15,774 nt of DNA from an uncultured Anaerolineae bacterium. GTDB taxonomy: Bacteria > Chloroflexota > Anaerolineae > Anaerolineales > Villigracilaceae. Position 1 is the stretch's first letter. Every line of letters begins with the position of its first letter. The notes beneath the pieces are model-generated. The model saw only the letters and a program-made list of their open reading frames with translations. It ran no database searches and was not told where the DNA came from. The stretch covers positions 1 through 15,774 of the forward strand of contig CAINXK010000601.1 of NCBI GenBank assembly GCA_903854805.1, read 5' to 3'. The position numbers and the translations under genes are program-made. Positions 6,034 through 12,208 of the stretch are shown here, piece by piece.

Positions 6034-7596
6034 ATGGATTTTGATGCCATCGTGATCGGGTCTGGTTTTGGTGGTAGTGTGGCGGCTCTGCGCCTGACTG
6101 AAAAAGGCTATCGTGTGGCGGTCATTGAAATGGGCCGGCACGTAACAAAGTCCGATATTCAAAAAGCTAATCAATCCCCTCAACATCTTTTCTGGATGCC
6201 ATCCTTGGGGATGAAGGGTTTTTTCACCCAACGTTTTTTCCAGCATGTCAATATTGTCGGTGGTGTTGGCGTTGGAGGAGGCAGCCTGGTCTATGCGGCG
6301 GTTTTGCTGGAGCCAAAACCAGCCTTCTACCGTGATCCGGTCTTGATCTCCACGGGGCATGATTGGGAAGCTGAATTGCGTCCGCATTATCAAACAGCTG
6401 CGCACATGCTTGGACGCGTAACCTGTCCCACCTTTCATGTGCAGGATGATTTTCTAAAAAAGACAGCCGAAGCCTTGGGCGTCGGGCATACTTTTGGTCC
6501 TGTTCCGTTGGGTATTTATTTCGGTGCTGAAAATACCCCGGACCCGTTCTTTAATGGCGATGGCCCGGTACGCAATGGCTGTATTGAGTGTGGTACTTGC
6601 CTGGCGGGTTGTGCCGCAGGAGCAAAAAATTCGCTTGATAAAAACTATCTCTATCTGGCCGAGAAACTTGGTGCGCAAATCTTGCCTGAGCGAAAAGTGA
6701 CCACCATTCGTCCCGTTGACGGAGGGTATTCACTTGAAATGAGCAATCCTTTAACCGGGAAAGCATACCCTGCCCTGTCCAGCCCCCATCTGGTCCTGGC
6801 AGCCGGAGTCCTGGGTACGTTGGAAATATTATTTGGTTCGCGTCAGCGCGGTACACTAACGCGACTTTCGCCTATGCTTGGGCAACGTGTACGCACCAAC
6901 TCTGAAGCCATTACGGGTGTGCTCTCGCACGACTCATCTGTTGACATGAGTCACGGTCCGGCGATTTCATCTGATTTTCATGCCAACGAATTCACTCACA
7001 TCACCCAAAATCGCTTACCGGCCAGCTACTGGTTTATGAAGCTGTATTCAGGTCCCTTGGTCGATGGTGCACGCCCCATTACCCGTGCACTGAAAACACT
7101 GCTGCACTTTTTGATCCATCCGGTTGTATCAACTGCTTCTTTTCGGATACTTAAGGACTGGCACAAGCGTATCACTCTCATTTCCACCATGCAAAGCCTG
7201 GATAACCAGATGGCCTTTCGTTGGGGGCGCGGGCTATTTTCTGGTTTTCGACTGGGGCTTCAATCAGATACTCTATCTGGAAAATCGGCCCCGACCTATA
7301 TACGGGAGGCGAATGCAGCTGCGCGGAAGTATGCTGAAATCTCATCCGGCACACCGCATAATGCCCTGCTTGAAAGTCTTCTGAATATGTCGGTTACAGC
7401 CCACATCCTGGGTGGCTGCCCAATTGGTACGGACGCGGAACATGGTGTTATTAATGCGCAGCACGAAGTTTTTGGCTATCCGGGCATGTTCGTTATGGAT
7501 GCATCTGCCATCCCGGCCAACGTGGGGGTCAACCCGAGCCTGACAATCACTGCTATGGCTGAGCGGGCAATGAGTTTCTTGGATAAAAAAGGTTAA
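6034..7596 (+). CDS. GMC-family FAD oxidoreductase, cholesterol-oxidase-like, with a four-Cys cluster
   Basis: FAD-dependent alcohol or sterol oxidoreductase (520 residues), cytoplasmic as no signal peptide is present. ATG 6034 follows GGAGG at 6023-6027. The N-terminus carries the dinucleotide motif GSGFGG (9-14) and the acidic strand end (E32). VGGVGVGGGSLVYAAV (75-90) is the second GMC flavin loop. NGCIECGTCLAGC places Cys183, 186, 189 and 193 in a CxxCxxCxxxC pattern followed by AGAKNSLDKNYLYLAE, as seen in many bacterial ChoD-like proteins. The C-terminus has AHILGGCPIG with His457, FVMDASAIPANVGVNP and Asn500, matching the His/Asn active-site pair of cholesterol oxidases. The substrate is unknown; sterol, hopanoid or another hydrophobic alcohol are guesses. 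The Cys pattern resembles an iron-sulphur site, but whether a cluster binds is not shown. Second gene of a two-gene unit closed by the terminator at 7687-7721. Confidence 0.88.
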   Translation: MDFDAIVIGSGFGGSVAALRLTEKGYRVAVIEMGRHVTKSDIQKANQSPQHLFWMPSLGMKGFFTQRFFQHVNIVGGVGVGGGSLVYAAVLLEPKPAFYRDPVLISTGHDWEAELRPHYQTAAHMLGRVTCPTFHVQDDFLKKTAEALGVGHTFGPVPLGIYFGAENTPDPFFNGDGPVRNGCIECGTCLAGCAAGAKNSLDKNYLYLAEKLGAQILPERKVTTIRPVDGGYSLEMSNPLTGKAYPALSSPHLVLAAGVLGTLEILFGSRQRGTLTRLSPMLGQRVRTNSEAITGVLSHDSSVDMSHGPAISSDFHANEFTHITQNRLPASYWFMKLYSGPLVDGARPITRALKTLLHFLIHPVVSTASFRILKDWHKRITLISTMQSLDNQMAFRWGRGLFSGFRLGLQSDTLSGKSAPTYIREANAAARKYAEISSGTPHNALLESLLNMSVTAHILGGCPIGTDAEHGVINAQHEVFGYPGMFVMDASAIPANVGVNPSLTITAMAERAMSFLDKKG

Positions 7597-7654
7597 TTTT
7601 TTTATATAAGTCCCTGGATACTGTAGTTTTATTTCCAGCCAGGTAATGTTTAAA

Positions 7655-7674
7655 TGTGTTTTGATGAAAACACA
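7655..7674 (+). repeat. Perfect hairpin upstream of the terminator
   Basis: TGTGTTTT (7655-7662) and AAAACACA (7667-7674) form an 8-base-pair stem with a GATG loop, 58 bases after the oxidoreductase stop. No U-run follows. It stands 12 bases before the rho-independent terminator and may help protect the mRNA 3' end. Confidence 0.45.
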
Positions 7675-7686
7675 AACCAGCGTTCT

Positions 7687-7721
7687 AAAATTGCCTGATC
7701 CCGAGGATCAGGCAATTTTTT
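7687..7721 (+). terminator. Rho-independent terminator after the oxidoreductase pair
   Basis: A perfect 15-base inverted repeat (7687-7701 and 7705-7719) with a 3-base CGA loop has a GC-rich core (TTGCCTGATCC) and ends in a run of six T (7716-7721). It separates the oxidoreductase unit from the promoter at 7747. An A-run on the left side could give some activity on the other strand, but no leftward gene ends here. Confidence 0.92.
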
Positions 7722-7746
7722 AGATGATCTGTCTCAAAATTCCCTA

Positions 7747-7776
7747 TTGACTCTTACCCAATTTTGTTTTTATACT
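7747..7776 (+). promoter_or_regulatory. Sigma-70-type promoter of the GntR-5-FCL fusion gene
   Basis: A -35 box TTGACT (7747-7752) and a -10 box TATACT (7771-7776) are 18 bases apart. Transcription would begin near 7783, giving a leader of about 54 bases to the ATG at 7837. The imperfect palindrome at 7774-7799 covers the presumed start site. Confidence 0.7.
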
Positions 7777-7799
7777 ATGTCTAGTTAGCTATACATTGT
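7774..7799. promoter_or_regulatory. Candidate operator palindrome over the transcription start
   Basis: A 26-base imperfect palindrome pairs at 10 of 13 positions; its core is ATGTCTAG (7777-7784), a TTAG spacer, and CTATACAT (7789-7796), with one mismatch. Core half-sites GTCTA/TATAC resemble the GTxTA...TAxAC type reported for GntR operators. Its position on the start site of a GntR-type gene suggests autorepression; this is inference. Confidence 0.5.
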
Positions 7800-7836
7800 T
7801 ACGTTGTTTATCGGAGTTGTCACATCTTTTCAGCTT

Positions 7837-8859
7837 ATGATAGATAGAGACTCACCTCTTCCAGCATATTTTCAGATTTCACGTGATTTGCGCCACCGGA
7901 TTTCCAGCGGTGAGTGGAAGCCTGGGAATAGACTACCATCTGAACTGGTTTTGATGCAGCAATACCAAGTCAGCCGGATGACGATGCGCCAGGCGATTTT
8001 GGCCCTGGTGAAAGATGCGATTCTGACCCGTCGTCGTGGGCATGGGACTTTCGTAAATCTTTCATTTATTGAATTTCTCGACGATTTGCAAGATCAACCC
8101 GATGATCTGGGCCTTGCGACGAATGGTATTCGCCAACGCAACCATGTCTGGGCGAAACTGCGCGAGGTTGCTCTGCCTGATTCGCGCTTCCACTGGGATT
8201 TTTCACTTTTCATCCCGGATTTCCAGGGCAGCACACTTTGTGTCGAAGCACTATGCGAAACTGACATGTACCGTTCCAGCAGCGTGCTTTTTGTTGCACC
8301 TGATAACAGTCTGACGTCATTTCGCCGGCGCGCCATCGAAGATCAAAAGACGGTATTGGTCGCCACATCCGGGATATCTCGCGGTTTCCGCCTGTTTGTT
8401 CCGGGTTGCGTTCCGATTGGACAGGAAGAGCTGGCTGCGACCCTGGATGGTATGGATCGTTTTTCGCAACCAGCGGCGCTTTCCGCAATTCGCCAGCTTG
8501 GAGCCATCGACATGATGGTTACGGGTGTTTCGTTTACCACCCTGGATGGCGTGCGCTCCGGGCTGGGGTATGGTTATTTTGACATCGAGTGGGCGATCTT
8601 TTCTGAGCTGGGTGTAGCTCTTGAAGAGACCTCAATCATCGCCATTGCACACGACAGCCAGGTTATTGACATGCAAATGGGACATTCGCCATCTGATGCA
8701 CGTGCTGATTGGATTGTGACCCCCACGCGCATGATTCAAACACTGCAGAAGCAGCCAAGACCGGTGGGTGTGATCTGGAGTCATTTTTCACCAGATTTGA
8801 TTGACCGAATTCCATTTTTGCGTGATCTGGCTCTTTTGAAGGCGGCGCAATTGGCATGA
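7837..8859 (+). CDS. GntR winged-helix regulator fused to a 5-formyltetrahydrofolate cyclo-ligase-like domain
   Basis: A 340-residue protein of unusual architecture. ATG 7837 (MIDRDSPLPAYFQI) is chosen over a TTG at 7804 because GntR proteins begin at this point; GGAG at 7812 is too distant to help, so initiation looks weak. Residues 1-74 are a GntR DNA-binding domain (GNRLPSELVLMQQYQVSRMT, RRRGHGTFV). Residues 98-340 are not UTRA, FCD or aminotransferase-like. They follow the 5-FCL/MTHFS fold as represented by the neighbouring paralogue: VWAKLRE, FIPDFQGS, LFVAPDNSLTSFRRRAI, MVTGVSFTTLDGVRSG, the glycine loop LGYGYFD, IIAIAHDSQVID and ADWIVTPTRMI, plus a shared tail (PxGxxW, PD, IPxLRxL). 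In the glycine loop the basic residue found in active members is Leu243. I infer a ligand-sensing, probably non-catalytic domain recognising a folate, nucleotide or related compound. The paralogue starts 92 bases downstream. Confidence 0.82.
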   Translation: MIDRDSPLPAYFQISRDLRHRISSGEWKPGNRLPSELVLMQQYQVSRMTMRQAILALVKDAILTRRRGHGTFVNLSFIEFLDDLQDQPDDLGLATNGIRQRNHVWAKLREVALPDSRFHWDFSLFIPDFQGSTLCVEALCETDMYRSSSVLFVAPDNSLTSFRRRAIEDQKTVLVATSGISRGFRLFVPGCVPIGQEELAATLDGMDRFSQPAALSAIRQLGAIDMMVTGVSFTTLDGVRSGLGYGYFDIEWAIFSELGVALEETSIIAIAHDSQVIDMQMGHSPSDARADWIVTPTRMIQTLQKQPRPVGVIWSHFSPDLIDRIPFLRDLALLKAAQLA

Positions 8860-8951
8860 TGCAGTCAACGGACCCTGTTTATTTCTTTGTTGGTACAAAG
8901 TAAGTTGTCAATCATTTAGTAAAAACTTGTAAGGTTTAGAGAGGTTCTTGG

Positions 8952-9719
8952 ATGGCTAATTCAGGTGAATCGCATTGGATGGGAAGACATGCCGGAAAAG
9001 ACGAACTTCGGCACCAGATTTGGACTGCTTTGAAAGAAAGCGGCGATGCTATCGGCGATCCATTTGGATGGATACCGAACTTTGTCGGTGCCGATAAAGC
9101 TGCAGCGCGGCTGGCAGAGTTGCCCATCTGGAAAAGCGCCGGGGTGGTCAAGAGCAACCCGGATGCACCTCAGGCACACGTACGTCTGCGGGCATTGCAA
9201 GACGGTAAGATTCTTTATATGGCTGTACCACGGTTGGCAGAAGATAGGTGCTTCATTGAGCTGACTGCAGCAGATCTGTTGGCGCGCGGCATTGCCCTGG
9301 AAGATGCCGCACAGTGGCAAATCGCTGTCGAGATTGGTAAGCGTGTTGCTTTTGAAGAAATGAAATTGATAGACCTGGCAGTCACTGGTTGTGTGGCAGT
9401 TACTCGCGCAGGCGGTCGCACCGGAAAAGGTGCAGGCTTTGCTGACCTGGAATTTGCCATGCTGCGCCAGTTTGGGCTGCTTTCTCCAGGAACACCAATC
9501 GTAACCACAGTGCACTCGATGATGGTTGTCGAAAACGAACGTTTGCCCATTCAACCACATGACACATTTCTAAATTGGATTATTACACCGGACGAGACCA
9601 TTGAAGTTGTGACTGCCGGCCCTCAGCCGGGAGGTATTGACTGGGACCGAATTCGTCCCGATCAGTTTGAGACAATCCCGGTTTTACGGAAGCTAAAACC
9701 GGATTGGTCTCCTAAATAG
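8952..9719 (+). CDS. 5-formyltetrahydrofolate cyclo-ligase family protein (MTHFSD-like branch)
   Basis: A 255-residue cytoplasmic protein of the 5-FCL family, whose canonical members convert 5-formyl-tetrahydrofolate to 5,10-methenyl-tetrahydrofolate using ATP. ATG 8952 follows a GAGAGG site. Landmarks are LRHQIWTALKE (19-29), IPNFVGADKAA (41-51), VVKSNPDAPQ (65-74), the nucleotide loop GGRTGKGAGFADLE (154-167) with its basic Lys159 intact, TTVHSMMVV (185-193), HD (203-204) and ITPDETIEV (211-219). It resembles the longer bacterial/archaeal branch related to eukaryotic MTHFSD rather than short E. coli YgfA, so true cyclo-ligase activity is uncertain. It is homologous along its full length to the effector domain of the preceding regulator and was probably the source of that domain or shares a duplication with it. 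The hairpin at 9678-9702 lies in its last codons. Confidence 0.85.
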   Translation: MANSGESHWMGRHAGKDELRHQIWTALKESGDAIGDPFGWIPNFVGADKAAARLAELPIWKSAGVVKSNPDAPQAHVRLRALQDGKILYMAVPRLAEDRCFIELTAADLLARGIALEDAAQWQIAVEIGKRVAFEEMKLIDLAVTGCVAVTRAGGRTGKGAGFADLEFAMLRQFGLLSPGTPIVTTVHSMMVVENERLPIQPHDTFLNWIITPDETIEVVTAGPQPGGIDWDRIRPDQFETIPVLRKLKPDWSPK

Positions 9720-10052
9720 TCTTCAAATCAGTTTTTGATTGTGCAGCTCTATGCTTATCTGATATTTTTCTTTGTTGAGATTGGATATTTTTGCCTAAAG
9801 AGTCTGTTACAATGTTTTTTTTAGGCAGCTCTCCAGAAAGTCGTTCCTTTCAGGGCGTTGATCTTGGATTATTCTCTGCCTATGGAGCGAAGCTCTTGGT
9901 TGAGTGTAGTAGATAAGCTCGGGATGCGAATGTTGGAGAAGTTTGTTTAGCGCATACCTGATTTCCAAAGACCTGTGAGTCATTTGCGAGACAGGGTATC
10001 ATAGAGATATTACAGGTAAAAAATTAAGAAACCGTTATATTGGATAGATGAA
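9720..10052. other. Intergenic region and putative long leader before the M42 aminopeptidase gene
   Basis: This 333-base stretch has no reading frame I would defend. It holds an extended -10 element and flanking inverted repeat (9792-9827). The region behind it, about 230 bases, would be an untranslated leader; a hairpin at 9833-9854 (CCAGAAAG with CTTTCAGG, one mismatch, TCGTTC loop) and a small GAGC/GCTC hairpin near 9887 are visible. I could not match it to the purine, preQ1, ZTP or guanidine riboswitch consensus. No intrinsic terminator is seen. Confidence 0.5.
9792..9827 (+). promoter_or_regulatory. Inverted repeat bracketing an extended -10 element
   Basis: TGCCTAAA (9792-9799) and TTTAGGCA (9820-9827) are perfect complements, 20 bases apart. 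Between them TGT followed by TACAAT (9805-9813) is an extended -10 promoter element, with no good -35 box. The arms, 28 bases apart centre to centre, suit a dimeric regulator covering the promoter, or a hairpin in the nascent RNA if transcription starts earlier. Which applies cannot be decided here. Confidence 0.45.
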
Positions 10053-11108
10053 ATGAGAATTGACGCATTTTTATCCGATCTTGAAAATCTATGTGCAGCC
10101 CAAGGCGTTTCGGGGTTTGAGGCGGCGGTAGCAGATGTCATTCGCCATTGTTTCAGCCGAAGGGGTATTCAAACCCGTTCGGATAAAATTGGCAATCTTA
10201 TTGCCCATTTACCGGGCAAGGGACCGCGAGTGCTGTTGGTAGCGCATCTGGATGAAACGGGTTATCTTGTACGCAAAATACTGCCGGATGGCTTTTTGCA
10301 ATTGGAAAGGGTTGGCGGGGCGGCCTGGAATGTTTTGGCGGGCCAGCATGTGCAGATCTGGACAGACTCAGGTTTGATCCCAGGCGTGGTGGGTGTGACT
10401 CCGCCGCATATTGCCCCTGGTGGTGCTCCAGCGGATCTGGGCCGGCTGTTTGTAGATATTGGTGTTCGTACCCAGGCCAATGCACTGGCCCTTGGAATTG
10501 AGATTGGCAGCCCTGTAACATGCAAACCTGTTTTTCAGGTGCTGCAAGGACGTGTGGCAGCCAAAGCTCTCGATGATCGTGCTGGCTGCGCCCTGTTAGT
10601 TCATTTGGCCGAGGAAATTTTCGGCTCTGAATTGGCCTGTGATTTGTATCTTGCTTTTGTTGTACAGGAAGAAAACTTACTAGTTGGGGCTCAACCAGTA
10701 GCATTTGATCTTCAACCGGATTGGATTTTGGGTGTCGATGCTACTTTGACGTATGACACACCGGACCTTGGCAGTTCTTATAGTGAAGTTGGCCTTGGCA
10801 AGGGTCCCGCGATCAAAATAATGGATCATATCCGTGGCCGTGGGCAAGGATTTATTGCGCATGTTGGATTGCGTCGGCACCTTGAGCACCTGGCACAGGT
10901 AGATAATATTCCTCTTCAACGCGAAATCGCGACCGGAATCAGTACGGCTGCGGCACCACTGCCCTTTGTAAATGCCGGGTTTCCGGTTGCCGCTGTTTCT
11001 TTTCCCCTACGTTATTCACATTCTCCCTCTGAAGTTGCGGATTTGGAAGATTTAAACCAGACTCTAAATCTTTTACTTGCTGCAGTTCACTTTCCCTGGC
11101 CCGGGTAA
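10053..11108 (+). CDS. M42-family metallo-aminopeptidase / glutamyl-aminopeptidase-like protein
   Basis: Cytoplasmic dinuclear metallopeptidase (351 residues) of the M42 family, which form large tetrahedral complexes and trim short peptides. It starts at ATG 10053; the ribosome site is weak. The family opening VSGFEAAVADVI (19-30) and the full set of expected ligands and catalytic residues are visible: His65 in VAHLDETGYLV, Asp174 in KALDDRAGC, Glu206/Glu207 in VQEENLLVGA, Asp229 in LGVDAT, and His323 in YSHSPSE. The usual GGTDA segment is TGISTAA here. Length is standard. The gene lies 52 bases before the nucleoside hydrolase and in the same direction, so it is the likely first gene of the nucleoside operon, where a peptidase is unexpected. 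Substrate unknown. Confidence 0.9.
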   Translation: MRIDAFLSDLENLCAAQGVSGFEAAVADVIRHCFSRRGIQTRSDKIGNLIAHLPGKGPRVLLVAHLDETGYLVRKILPDGFLQLERVGGAAWNVLAGQHVQIWTDSGLIPGVVGVTPPHIAPGGAPADLGRLFVDIGVRTQANALALGIEIGSPVTCKPVFQVLQGRVAAKALDDRAGCALLVHLAEEIFGSELACDLYLAFVVQEENLLVGAQPVAFDLQPDWILGVDATLTYDTPDLGSSYSEVGLGKGPAIKIMDHIRGRGQGFIAHVGLRRHLEHLAQVDNIPLQREIATGISTAAAPLPFVNAGFPVAAVSFPLRYSHSPSEVADLEDLNQTLNLLLAAVHFPWPG

Positions 11109-11160
11109 CCGGCCGCCAGCCCAAATAACCGTTATCAGTGTTATCAAAGCGAGGTCCTGC

Positions 11161-12114
11161 ATGTCTTTTCGTAAACCAATCATCGTAGACACGGACGCAG
11201 GGGTGGATGACGCAGTAGCATTCCTTTTATTACTTAATGACCCGGCAGTGGAGGTGAAGGCCATCACCACTGTTTCCGGAAATGTGTCAGTTGATAAGGT
11301 TACCCGAAATATAGGCCTGCTTCTGGCTGAATTGGAACTCGATATTCCGATCTATTCAGGATCTGCTCTTCCACTCTGGGGACAGCCGCTACGATCCGAA
11401 GACATTATGGGTGAAGATGGATTTGGGGGAACAGCCTCGCAATTTTCCCGGCTTCCGCGTCTAGCGGAAAATGAAGCGGCCGCATCTGCATTGGTGCGCC
11501 TGGCAAAAGACTACCAAGATCTCCCAGGTTTTACCCTGGTAGCGCTTGGCCCGCTGACAAATATTGCCCTGGCCGTGCGCATGGATCCGGGGTTTGCTGC
11601 CCATGTACCATATCTGGTCGTGATGGGTGGGGCTGTCCATGCTCAAGGTAACACATCTGCTGCTGCTGAATTTAATACTTTTTCCGATCCAGAGGCTGCC
11701 CAGATTGTTTTTTCCGCTGGATTTGCGGATGTCGCTCTGATTTCTTGGGAAACCAGCCTCAAAAACCCCTTACCCTGGGAAGATTACGAGCGTCTGGCCT
11801 CGCTTTCATCCCCGAAGGCGCAGCTCTTTGCCGCCATCACACATAGCCTCTCCCAAATGATGAAAGACCAATTTCATATGTCCGGATTTATACTTCCCGA
11901 CCTTCTGGCTGCTGCTGCGGCGGTTGATGCGAGTCTTGCTACTCATATCCGGCCTGGGTTTATCGATGTTGATACCGCTTACGGCGTTGGGCGAGGCCTG
12001 ACTGCTGTTCGCTGGCAGTTTGATCATGGTACTTCAGCTAATGTTCGCGTTTTTGAAGATGTTAATGCAACTGCAATTTTCGAACGCCTGACAATAGCTC
12101 TGGGTAGAAAATAA
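11161..12114 (+). CDS. Nucleoside hydrolase, IUNH family
   Basis: Cytoplasmic ribonucleoside hydrolase (317 residues) that would split nucleosides into ribose and free base after uptake. ATG 11161 (MSFRKPIIVDTDAG) follows a GCGAGGT site; a longer frame from a TTG at 11077 overlaps the M42 gene and is rejected. The N-terminal calcium/ribose motif DTDAGVDDA (10-18) is intact. TTVSGNVSV (37-44), LGPLTNIALAV (129-139), VVMGGAV (153-159) and AEFNTFSDPEAA (169-180) are all family signatures. The C-terminal metal Asp is Asp247, but the residue before it, a catalytic His in inosine-uridine hydrolases, is Pro246 (FILPDLLAA). Purine-specific IAG hydrolases also lack that His, so the base preference may differ from IUNH. 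The binding lipoprotein of a nucleoside importer follows after 94 bases. Confidence 0.93.
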   Translation: MSFRKPIIVDTDAGVDDAVAFLLLLNDPAVEVKAITTVSGNVSVDKVTRNIGLLLAELELDIPIYSGSALPLWGQPLRSEDIMGEDGFGGTASQFSRLPRLAENEAAASALVRLAKDYQDLPGFTLVALGPLTNIALAVRMDPGFAAHVPYLVVMGGAVHAQGNTSAAAEFNTFSDPEAAQIVFSAGFADVALISWETSLKNPLPWEDYERLASLSSPKAQLFAAITHSLSQMMKDQFHMSGFILPDLLAAAAAVDASLATHIRPGFIDVDTAYGVGRGLTAVRWQFDHGTSANVRVFEDVNATAIFERLTIALGRK

Positions 12115-12125
12115 AATTAATTATG

Positions 12126-12136
12126 AAGGAGGTGAT
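12126..12136 (+). promoter_or_regulatory. Orphan, perfect Shine-Dalgarno sequence in leader of the BMP lipoprotein gene
   Basis: AAGGAGGTGAT is an 11-base exact complement to the usual bacterial 16S 3' end. It lies 11 bases after the nucleoside hydrolase stop and 72 bases before the lipoprotein ATG, which has its own TAGGAG. No ATG, GTG or TTG stands at a proper distance. GAGG (12129-12132) can pair with CCTC (12140-12143), so the element may be hidden in a small hairpin. Compare 2192-2199. Confidence 0.55.
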
Positions 12137-12208
12137 ATTCCTCACGACCGGCTCGAGAAGCCAGGTAATCCAAACCCATCGAAAAATTTTTATATAGGAG
12201 AATAGAAA

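Noticed and set aside
8905..8933. TTGTCA-N17-TGTAAG as a separate promoter for the stand-alone 5-FCL-family gene
   Set aside because: The -10 box is poor and the start point would fall on the ribosome site, about 12 bases before the ATG; read-through from the promoter at 7747 is simpler.
8961..9560. 199-codon open frame on the minus strand
   Set aside because: Antisense to the stand-alone 5-FCL-family gene; composition is that of a shadow frame (many Cys, His, Ser).
9678..9702. Nine-base inverted repeat CCGGTTTTA/TAAAACCGG as a terminator
   Set aside because: It lies inside the last codons of the 5-FCL-family gene and no T-run follows; at most a weak mRNA hairpin.
9814..10052. Purine, preQ1, ZTP or guanidine riboswitch in the leader of the M42/nucleoside operon
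   Set aside because: The conserved core sequences of these classes could not be found by eye; an unknown RNA element remains possible.
12137..12206. Leader peptide of 22-23 codons starting at ATT after the orphan Shine-Dalgarno
   Set aside because: ATT is a very rare start, the spacing from GGAGG is only four bases, and the other orphan site (2192-2199) has no equivalent frame.
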